DNA of 6,871 nucleotides from Caulobacteraceae bacterium (lineage in GTDB: Bacteria; Pseudomonadota; Alphaproteobacteria; Caulobacterales; Caulobacteraceae), in NCBI GenBank assembly GCA_013815405.1, contig JACDGF010000115.1, forward strand, positions 1 to 6,871, given 5' to 3'. The position numbers and the translations under genes were made by a program. The first letter of the stretch is position 1. Every line of letters starts with the position of its first letter. The notes beneath the pieces were generated by a model. That model was not told where the DNA came from, did no database searches, and was given only the letters and a program-made list of their open reading frames with translations. Shown here one piece after another: positions 1 to 4,466 of this stretch.

Positions 1-130
1 CGACATGGGCCCGGGCCCGCGCGGCGGCCGCTGATCGGGCCTGCGGCTCGAGGACGAACATCTGATAGACGATCACCAGGATCGCGGTGACGACCGCGAA
101 GGCGATGAAGTTCTTGTTGTCGTTCGGCAT
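1..130 (-). CDS. yidC: YidC membrane protein insertase, N-terminal fragment
   Basis: Only the first 43 codons are present; the gene runs off the left edge. The reading starts at an ATG (128-130) with MPNDNKNFIAFAVV, followed by one hydrophobic segment at about residues 8-27 and then an Ala/Arg-rich stretch. The N-D-N-K-N start and an immediate signal-anchor helix are typical of YidC from Gram-negative bacteria. YidC inserts inner-membrane proteins with or without SecYEG, and the first helix anchors its periplasmic domain. The position 66 bases downstream of rnpA on the same strand fits the conserved rpmH-rnpA-(yidD)-yidC order and is the main support for the call. There is no clear Shine-Dalgarno sequence before the ATG. 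The assignment rests on context plus the N-terminus, since the insertase domain lies outside the window. Confidence 0.88.
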   Translation of the reverse strand, partial: MPNDNKNFIAFAVVTAILVIVYQMFVLEPQARSAAAARARAHV

Positions 131-196
131 GGAAGAGGCTTACAGGCCCGGTGGCGTTGCGTTCAAGGCGGAGGCTCGCCCAGGCTGGCGCTTCTT

Positions 197-577
197 TTAA
201 GGATCGGCGGCGAGCCTTATCAGCGCGCTTTTCATATCGTCAAGCAAGCGCCCCCAGGGCTGCGCCGCGGTTCCGCCGCGCGCGATGAACACATAATCAT
301 GTCCGGCCCGCGCATGAAGAGGCGCGACGATCCGCGCCGCCTCGCGCAGGCGCCGCTTGGCGCGGTTGCGCTCCACCGCCCCGCCGATCCTCTTGGTGGC
401 GGTGAAGCCGATCCGGATCATGGCGGAACCGTCGCCCCGGTCCCGCGCCTGGGCCACCAGGGCGCCGCTGGCGCGCACCCGCCCCTTGGCCGCGGCCAGG
501 AAATCGGGCCGTTTCCTCAGCCGCTCGATGGCGGGAGACAGTGTGCCACCAGACGGTGTTGAGTCATCTGGTTCCAT
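197..577 (-). CDS. rnpA: Ribonuclease P protein component
   Basis: This 126-residue protein is the basic subunit of RNase P. It binds the catalytic RNA and helps position pre-tRNA 5' leaders for cleavage. The family signature is present at residues 65-82: GGAVERNRAKRRLREAAR contains the conserved RNR core. The early RLRKRPDF segment (about 19-26) and the C-terminal YVFIAR strand (about 95-100) also fit. I place the start at the ATG (575-577), which is preceded by GGTGAG at a workable distance. An in-frame GTG at 590-592 would add five residues but lies inside a palindromic repeat and is less likely. The gene sits 118 bases downstream of rpmH and 66 upstream of yidC on the same strand. The roughly 18-residue Pro/Ser/Gly-rich N-terminal extension before the core is poorly conserved in general. 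Confidence 0.95.
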   Translation of the reverse strand: MEPDDSTPSGGTLSPAIERLRKRPDFLAAAKGRVRASGALVAQARDRGDGSAMIRIGFTATKRIGGAVERNRAKRRLREAARIVAPLHARAGHDYVFIARGGTAAQPWGRLLDDMKSALIRLAADP

Positions 578-585
578 TTTTCTCA

Positions 586-651
586 CCGTCACCCCGGACG
601 GTAGCGAAGCGACGATCCGGGGCCTACGCTCCGCGACGGTCGGGATGACGG
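586..651. repeat. Palindromic intergenic repeat (REP/MITE-like)
   Basis: This 66-bp imperfect palindrome fills most of the rpmH-rnpA gap. The outer arms are CCGTCACCCC (586-595) and GGGATGACGG (642-651), complementary except for one G-T pair. Inside, GTAGCGAAGCG on the left corresponds to the complement of CGCTCCGCGAC on the right. The overall look, with GTCA-CCC ends around GATCCGGGGCCTACGC, resembles intergenic palindromes scattered through Caulobacterales genomes; that comparison is from memory. Transcribed from rpmH towards rnpA, it would fold into a long hairpin between the two coding regions. Its rnpA-proximal end supplies the GGTGA that serves as the probable rnpA ribosome binding site. 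Confidence 0.7.
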
Positions 652-695
652 TGGTTGCTGGCGGGACGGCCGATAGTTTCCTCCCGCCGTTTACC

Positions 696-830
696 CTAGG
701 CCGTCAGGCGCTTGCGGCCCCGGGCGCGGCGGCGGCCGACGATCTTGCGGCCGTTCTTGGTGGCCATCCGCGAGCGGAATCCGTGACGGCGCTTGCGCAC
801 CAGTCGAGACGGTTGAAAGGTCCGCTTCAC
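696..830 (-). CDS. rpmH: Large ribosomal subunit protein bL34
   Basis: This is a complete 44-residue L34, a very basic protein of the 50S subunit. It reads [20 protein letters not shown] at the start and ends in KRLTA, with the central [20 protein letters not shown] block; the family's near-invariant features are all there. Translation starts at a GTG (828-830). A GGAG at 838-841 lies seven bases upstream, and no alternative start gives the conserved KRTFQPS beginning. It is the first gene of the rpmH-rnpA-yidC block and has its own promoter at 893-921. The identification is essentially certain from sequence alone. Confidence 0.97.
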   Translation of the reverse strand: MKRTFQPSRLVRKRRHGFRSRMATKNGRKIVGRRRARGRKRLTA

Positions 831-892
831 GTCGAAGCTCCAGGCGAAAGGCTGTGGGAGCCCCAAAATTCCAGGAGCCGCGTGAGCGCGCG

Positions 893-921
893 GAGATAGG
901 GGATGAGGCTGGCGGTGTCAA
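893..921 (-). promoter_or_regulatory. Sigma70-type promoter of rpmH
   Basis: On the minus strand TTGACA (916-921) matches the -35 consensus perfectly. It is followed after 17 bases by TATCTC (893-898) as the -10 element. This predicts a transcript start near 886 and a leader of about 55 bases before the rpmH GTG. The position fits a strong housekeeping promoter for rpmH-rnpA-yidC. The -10 is only a partial match. Confidence 0.7.
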
Positions 922-933
922 TCCGACGCCTAC

Positions 934-980
934 AGCCTGATGCGTCTTGCACGGAACAGATGCGGACGCTGAATCAGGCT
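934..980. other. Imperfect inverted repeat upstream of the rpmH promoter
   Basis: AGCCTGAT (934-941) pairs with ATCAGGCT (973-980), and the adjoining GCGTC (942-946) pairs with GACGC (965-969), leaving a 3-base bulge and an 18-base loop. It sits 12 bases upstream of the rpmH -35 element and 28 bases beyond the hairpin that ends the preceding operon. It could be a binding site, a remnant repeat or a secondary terminator; the sequence does not decide. It has no T-run typical of a terminator on the minus strand. Confidence 0.4.
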
Positions 981-1008
981 CTACACTTTTGACTCTAGAG
1001 CAAATTAT

Positions 1009-1038
1009 CCCCGTTCAGACGATTCCGTCTGAACGGGG
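1009..1038 (-). terminator. Hairpin terminator of the TetR-hydrolase-oxidoreductase operon
   Basis: A perfect 13-bp stem joins CCCCGTTCAGACG (1009-1021) and its complement (1026-1038) around a 4-base ATTC loop. The stem begins 20 bases after the stop of the oxidoreductase gene. On the minus strand it is followed by ATAATTTG, a short A/T tract rather than a clean U-run, so termination may be partial. The motif CTCTAGAG lies just outside one end (993-1000) and CCTCTAGG outside the other (1042-1049). Those flanks suggest it belongs to a dispersed palindrome family that also serves as a terminator. Confidence 0.65.
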
Positions 1039-1058
1039 CTTCCTCTAGGCGCGGCGCC

Positions 1059-2042
1059 TCACAGGTCCGGCCGGATTACCGCCTTGCCGATCACCTGGCG
1101 GTTTGCCAGAAGGTCGAAGGCCGCTCGCCATCGGGTGAGCGGAAATTCGGCGTGGACGCGGGGCCGGACGGCGCCCTCCTCGGCGAGGCGCCACACCGCG
1201 TCGACGTTCTCCGCGCCCCGCCCAGGGAACCGGCGGCCGTATTCGCCGGCGCGCACCCCCATGAGCGAGAAACCCTTGATCAGCGGCAGGTTGGCGGCGA
1301 TCGTCGGGATGCGCCCGGAGGTGAAGCCCACCACCAGCAGGCGCCCATCGAAGGCAATGCAGCGGACGCTCTCGTCGAAGACGTCGCCGCCCACCGGATC
1401 GACGATCACGTCCGCGCCGCCTCCGCCAGTGATCGTCTTGACCGCTTCGCGAAAGCCGCCGGTGATGTTGACCGTGGCGTCCCGGGCGTATTCGGCGGCG
1501 ACCACCGCGAGCTTTTCATCCGAGGCCGAGGCGGCGATGACCCGGCAGCCCAGCGTCTTGGCCAAATCGACGCAGGCCAGGCCCACGCCGCCCGCGGCCC
1601 CGTGGACCAGCACCCATTCGCCGGCCGCCGCTCGGGCGCGGCGGACCAGCGAGACGTAGGCCGTGAGGTAGGCGGCGCCATAGGCCGAGGCTTGTGAAAA
1701 GTTCAGGGGTTCGGGCTTGGGCCTGAGCGCGTCGGCCGCGATGACGGCGAACCGGGCAAAGCCGCCGGCGCGCGCGCCCCCGACGACGGCGTCTCCGCGC
1801 TTCCAGCCTTTCACGCCCTGGCCAAGGGCGTCGATCTCGCCGGAAATCTCCAGCCCCGGAACGAAGGGGAGGGGCGGCCTGTACTGATACTCCCCCCGGG
1901 TCATCAGCAGGTCGGGGAAGTTAACCGCTGCGGCGCGCACCGCGACGCGAACCTCGCCGGCCCGCGGGACCGGGGTCTCGATGTCTTTGACGGCGCAGCC
2001 GCCGTAGTCGGGCGCCAGGGCCTCGACGACCAGGGCGCGCAT
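1059..2042 (-). CDS. NADPH:quinone oxidoreductase-like, zinc-free MDR family
   Basis: This 327-residue protein belongs to the medium-chain dehydrogenase/reductase superfamily, quinone oxidoreductase branch. Members reduce quinones or alpha,beta-unsaturated carbonyls with NADPH, usually as soluble cytoplasmic enzymes. The N-terminal GroES-like domain (about 1-125) carries NFPDLLMTRG at 41-50 and PLPFVPGLEISGEI at 57-70. The Rossmann domain (about 130-260) carries the dinucleotide motif HGAAGGVG at 147-154 and DVIVDPVGGD at 211-220. The cysteine-rich structural zinc loop of alcohol dehydrogenases is missing and the catalytic zinc ligands are not apparent, as expected for this branch. Length is normal. 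The ATG lies two bases after the stop of the hydrolase gene (TGACCATG), so translation is probably coupled. Substrate cannot be inferred; acryloyl-CoA reductase-like and synaptic VAT-1-like relatives are alternatives in the same superfamily. Confidence 0.9.
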   Translation of the reverse strand: MRALVVEALAPDYGGCAVKDIETPVPRAGEVRVAVRAAAVNFPDLLMTRGEYQYRPPLPFVPGLEISGEIDALGQGVKGWKRGDAVVGGARAGGFARFAVIAADALRPKPEPLNFSQASAYGAAYLTAYVSLVRRARAAAGEWVLVHGAAGGVGLACVDLAKTLGCRVIAASASDEKLAVVAAEYARDATVNITGGFREAVKTITGGGGADVIVDPVGGDVFDESVRCIAFDGRLLVVGFTSGRIPTIAANLPLIKGFSLMGVRAGEYGRRFPGRGAENVDAVWRLAEEGAVRPRVHAEFPLTRWRAAFDLLANRQVIGKAVIRPDL

Positions 2043-2044
2043 GG

Positions 2045-3091
2045 TCAGGGCGAGGGCGGGGCGAAGGCGGACCTGACCAGGGCGGCGATCTCGCGGCAGG
2101 CGGCGTCGGCGCCTGGAACCGCGCCGGTGAGGGCGGTGAAGGCGTGGGAGAGAGGATCGTAGCAGCGATAGGTCACCCGCACGCCGGCCTCGCGCAGGCG
2201 CCGCGCATAGGCCTCCCCCTCGTCGACCAGGGGATCGAAGCCGGCGGCGGCGATGACGGCGGGGGCCAGCCCGGAAAGGTCCGCCGCCCGGATCGGCGAG
2301 AGGCGCGGGTCGGTGGGCGCGTCGCCGGGGCGCATATAGTGGCCCATGAACCAGGCCATGCTCTCGCGCGAGAGCATATAGGCGTCGGCGTAGGTGGTCA
2401 TGGAGGCGCTCTCGCCGGCCACGTCCAGGGCCGGATAGATGAGCAGTTGCAGGGTGGGCTGGGGTTCCCCGAGGCGCTTCATCTCCTGGGCGATCACGGC
2501 GGCGAAATTGCCCCCCATGGAGTCTCCTCCCACGGCAACGCGCCCGGCCGGGGCGCCGAAGCGCGGCGCGTTGTCGCGCGCCCAGCGGTAGGCGGCCAGC
2601 ATGTCCTCGAGGCCGGCCGGAAAGCGGTGTTCCGGCGCCAGGCGATAGTCCACCGACAGCACGGCGCAGCGGGCCACCTTGGCCAGGATCGTGCAGAACA
2701 CCTCGCAGGTCTCCAGGTCGCCGATCACCCCGCCCCCGAAGTGGGCGAAGACCATCAGCGGCGCATCCGCATCCTGGCCTTCCGGCCGATAGGCGCGCGC
2801 GGCGATCGCTCCCTCCGCGCCGGCGACGGTCAGGGCCTCGATGCGCACGCCCGGTTCGATCCGGCCGGCGAGCGGGGCCAGGTATTGGGTCGTGCCGGCG
2901 CGGACCTCCGCCGGCGTCAGGCTGGAGGGTTGCGGGAGGCGGCGCGCCTGGGCGGCGAGGAGCTGGAGGCGCGGATCGAGGGTCCGGCCGCCTTGGTAGA
3001 CGACCCCGCCGCCCGCCAGGCCCCGAAGGATCGGGCGCGGCAGGCTTAGCAGGGCGCGCAGGCCCCATTTGCGAACCGCCGGGTCAGCCAC
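2045..3091 (-). CDS. Alpha/beta hydrolase, hormone-sensitive lipase (HSL)-type esterase
   Basis: This 348-residue alpha/beta hydrolase of the HSL family probably hydrolyses short or medium acyl esters. The nucleophile elbow GDSMGG (189-194) gives Ser191. Asp286 in GFDPLVDEG and His316 in LSHAF complete a plausible triad. VDYRLAPEHRFPAG (148-161) is a family hallmark. The oxyanion-hole region reads HFGGGVIGDL (117-126) instead of the usual HGGG-x-VIGDL, so the residue after His is Phe. No signal peptide is evident; the N-terminal 40 residues form a moderately hydrophobic cap-like segment. The start is a GTG (3089-3091) only six bases after the TetR stop, with a weak purine-rich stretch in front, so coupling to TetR translation is likely. 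The gene lies between tetR and the oxidoreductase in one operon, suggesting a shared degradation or detoxification pathway. Confidence 0.9.
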   Translation of the reverse strand: MADPAVRKWGLRALLSLPRPILRGLAGGGVVYQGGRTLDPRLQLLAAQARRLPQPSSLTPAEVRAGTTQYLAPLAGRIEPGVRIEALTVAGAEGAIAARAYRPEGQDADAPLMVFAHFGGGVIGDLETCEVFCTILAKVARCAVLSVDYRLAPEHRFPAGLEDMLAAYRWARDNAPRFGAPAGRVAVGGDSMGGNFAAVIAQEMKRLGEPQPTLQLLIYPALDVAGESASMTTYADAYMLSRESMAWFMGHYMRPGDAPTDPRLSPIRAADLSGLAPAVIAAAGFDPLVDEGEAYARRLREAGVRVTYRCYDPLSHAFTALTGAVPGADAACREIAALVRSAFAPPSP

Positions 3092-3097
3092 GCCCGC

Positions 3098-3718
3098 TCA
3101 CGGCTCGACGCGGGGCAGGGCGGTCACCCCGCCCAGGATGAGGCGCACGACGAATTCCGAAGCGGCTTCCACATCCAGCGGCCGCCGCTCCAGCATCCGG
3201 TCGCCGATCTCGCGGGCCACGGCGATGCAGCTGGCGGCCAGGTAGTCGAGATCGACCTTGGGCGCGAGGCCGCGGTCCATGACGTCGGCGAACACCCGCC
3301 GCACCTCCTCGAACACCGCCAGGATCTCGGGCGTGTTGCGGGTGTGGGCCAGGGGCGCGCCGGGCGCCCTGTCCACCCCCCAGGAGTCCTGTTCGCCGGC
3401 CAGGAAGTCGAAATAGGCCCGTACCGCCGCCCGCAGATAGGATTCGAAGTCGCTCGCCTTGGCCGACAGGGCCTGGAGGATCGGCCTGAACCGCCGCGCG
3501 CCGTCGTCCGCCAGGGCGTCGAACACCTCCTCCTTGGAGCGGTAGTAGTTGTAGAAGGCGCCGACCGAAAGGCCCGTGCGCCGGATGATGTCTCGCACCG
3601 TCGCCGCCTCGAAGCCGAGTTCGCCGAACACCGCCCGCGCCGCGTCCAGGATCGCCACGCGGTTGGCCGCCTTGGTCTGCTCGCGCTTGCCGGGGGAGAG
3701 GTAAAGGATTTGGGACAT
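3098..3718 (-). CDS. TetR/AcrR family transcriptional regulator
   Basis: This 206-residue protein has an N-terminal TetR DNA-binding domain. ILDAARAVFGELGFEAATVRDI (23-44) leads into the recognition helix region TGLSVGAFYNYYRSKEEVF (48-66). The C-terminal part (about 75-200) is the variable ligand-binding and dimerisation domain, not assignable to a ligand. I chose the ATG at 3716-3718, which gives the usual short lead before the helix-turn-helix. An in-frame ATG at 3821-3823 would add 35 Ala/Pro-rich residues and is less likely, though neither start has a strong Shine-Dalgarno. It is the first gene of the operon with the hydrolase and oxidoreductase. TetR proteins usually repress their own operon and respond to a small molecule. 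The palindrome at 3900-3916 is a candidate operator. Confidence 0.93.
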   Translation of the reverse strand: MSQILYLSPGKREQTKAANRVAILDAARAVFGELGFEAATVRDIIRRTGLSVGAFYNYYRSKEEVFDALADDGARRFRPILQALSAKASDFESYLRAAVRAYFDFLAGEQDSWGVDRAPGAPLAHTRNTPEILAVFEEVRRVFADVMDRGLAPKVDLDYLAASCIAVAREIGDRMLERRPLDVEAASEFVVRLILGGVTALPRVEP

Positions 3719-3842
3719 GGCTGCCGACGATAGGGTGGCGCGATGGGCGGAGGCGGCAGGATTGGGCAGAGGGGCAGCGAAGTCCAGCCCAGTCGTCGCG
3801 GAGGCGTCTCTCTCGGGACTCATCGGCGCGCCGGCGCCCCAC

Positions 3843-3878
3843 CCATTCCGCCCTTCTCCGCGAAGGCGGGGATCCAGG
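3843..3878. repeat. Degenerate REP-like palindromic repeat
   Basis: The stretch ends with CCGCGAAGGCGGGGATCCAGG (3858-3878), which resembles the common bacterial intergenic palindrome of the form GGATCCCCGCCTTCGCGGGGATGAC. Bases 3855-3861 can pair with 3866-3872 (one G-T) around a GAAG loop. The CATTCC end is separated from the core by extra bases, so the copy looks decayed. The family comparison is from memory. Confidence 0.5.
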
Positions 3879-3899
3879 TTTTTTGCCGTCGCGCTCTAG

Positions 3900-3916
3900 C
3901 AGGAACAGTGTTCCTG
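3900..3916. promoter_or_regulatory. Perfect 17-bp palindrome, candidate TetR operator
   Basis: CAGGAACA-G-TGTTCCTG has 8-bp perfectly complementary arms around one central base. Size and symmetry fit a site for a dimeric regulator such as TetR-family proteins. It lies 182 bases upstream of the chosen tetR start and 53 bases upstream of the -35 element of the rightward small-gene promoter. It could therefore control either direction. The link to this TetR is an inference from proximity. Confidence 0.5.
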
Positions 3917-3969
3917 ACTCTGAATTCGCCAAATATTACGTAATTTTGAATAAATTGAACCGGGAATGC

Positions 3970-3997
3970 TTGACAGTTGCCGCGCTTGTGCTATATA
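3970..3997 (+). promoter_or_regulatory. Near-consensus extended -10 promoter of the small gene
   Basis: TTGACA (3970-3975) is a perfect -35. After 16 bases comes TATATA (3992-3997) with a TGC extended -10 motif directly in front (3989-3991). An A/T-rich tract lies upstream (3917-3960). Transcription would start near 4004. This is the best promoter in the window and implies strong constitutive transcription unless repressed. Confidence 0.75.
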
Positions 3998-4065
3998 GGG
4001 TTGTGTATTGGAGATAAGGTTAAATGGCACATGTGGTCTTGAAAGAAAGTGGAAGGGGAAACAGC

Positions 4066-4200
4066 ATGGATGCTGACGTTCTGCGAAAGGCTCTCCGCAA
4101 AGCCACCGATGCCCCGTACACCGTCGACCAACTCCCGGGAGGCGATGTGGTGCTGTCCAGCGACGACGATCTCGTGCTGATCCTTGGCAGGCTGACGTAG
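4066..4200 (+). CDS. Orphan small protein, 44 residues (58 from the upstream start)
   Basis: I do not recognise this protein. It reads MDADVLRKALRKATDAPYTV at the start, then a Gly/Asp-rich turn and a hydrophobic end, DDDLVLILGRLT, before a TAG. The first half is a likely amphipathic basic helix and the second half a beta-like hairpin. No membrane segment, signal peptide or cysteine is present. I chose the ATG at 4066 because AAGGGG (4053-4058) lies seven bases upstream. The in-frame ATG at 4024 also has a possible Shine-Dalgarno (AAGG, 4016-4019) and would add 14 residues, but those codons look less like coding sequence (AGG, GGA, AGT, TTG). G or C at third positions is about 70 percent, lower than in the large neighbours. 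The gene is alone on its strand, bracketed by a near-consensus promoter and an intrinsic terminator. The transcript could instead, or also, be a regulatory RNA of about 300 bases. Confidence 0.6.
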   Translation: MDADVLRKALRKATDAPYTVDQLPGGDVVLSSDDDLVLILGRLT

Positions 4201-4281
4201 TGACCGCCTCGGCGGGCGGGGGAGAAAGTGGGCGGCACGGGACGCAAGCGTCACCCCTTGTAGCCGCCGCAAGTGCGCATG

Positions 4282-4312
4282 AAGGGTCCCGGCGGCAACG
4301 CCGGGACCTTTT
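4282..4312 (+). terminator. Intrinsic terminator of the small gene
   Basis: GGTCCCGGCG (4285-4294) and CGCCGGGACC (4299-4308) form a perfect 10-bp GC-rich stem around a GCAA (GNRA-type) tetraloop, followed by TTTT (4309-4312). The A/G bases before the stem (4282-4284) can pair with the Ts. It lies 84 bases after the stop codon and clearly reads rightward. Leftward it lacks a T-run. Confidence 0.88.
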
Positions 4313-4466
4313 GCTGTGCGTGAGGAACTGCGAGACCTCCAGGAACACCGATACGTTTGAGGCGCGACACCGTGTTCCCGATTGGTGGCCGTGCTGGACG
4401 GGGCTTCCGCAGCGAAGCACAGACGGCTTCAGCCCACCTCGCCCACGCGGATCCGCCACATAGCTT

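Larger units (their letters stand above)
3719..3969. other. Intergenic control region between tetR and the small gene
   Basis: No convincing gene is present. The tetR-proximal half is GC-rich and could encode an N-terminal extension of TetR (to 3823). It is followed by a degenerate palindromic repeat (3843-3878), a perfect 17-bp palindrome (3900-3916) and an AT-rich tract (3917-3960). The tract contains the 10-bp palindrome ATTACGTAAT (3935-3944), and TAATTTTGAATAAATTGAAC (3941-3960) lies just upstream of a strong rightward promoter and could act as an UP element. A leftward tetR promoter is expected here, but I see none with good -35 and -10 elements. TGCTAGAGC read leftward (3892-3900) is a weak extended -10 candidate next to the palindrome. 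Confidence 0.6.

Noticed and set aside
831..1058. Replication origin next to rpmH
   Set aside because: rpmH lies beside oriC in many bacteria, but no cluster of DnaA boxes is visible here; TTATCCCCG at 1005-1013 differs at two of nine positions and stands alone. In Caulobacterales the origin is not expected at rpmH.
2043..3068. In-frame upstream extension of the oxidoreductase frame through the hydrolase gene, giving a 669-codon open frame
   Set aside because: The upstream half is Arg/Pro/Gly-rich low-complexity translation antisense to nothing and out of frame with the hydrolase. The real start is the ATG at 2040-2042, so this is not a fusion protein.
3901..3915. LexA/SOS box at the AGGAACAGTGTTCCT palindrome
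   Set aside because: Alphaproteobacterial LexA sites are direct repeats (GTTC-N7-GTTC) and the Gram-positive box has a four-base centre. This site is GAAC-N3-GTTC, and its neighbour is a TetR gene.
4201..4312. tmRNA, 6S, SRP or RNase P RNA in the tail of the small transcript
   Set aside because: None of the diagnostic motifs of these RNAs could be found; only simple GC-rich hairpins and the terminator are present.
3896..4463. Open frames on both strands across the small-gene region
   Set aside because: Their translations are Arg/Ser/Pro-rich with no family resemblance and cut across the promoter and terminator. Only the rightward 44-58 codon frame has promoter, Shine-Dalgarno and terminator support.
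4313..4466. Possible gene or terminator downstream of the SDR gene
   Set aside because: These 154 bases contain no credible ORF and no leftward stem followed by a T-run. The GCGGATCCGC palindrome at 4447-4456 is short enough to be chance.
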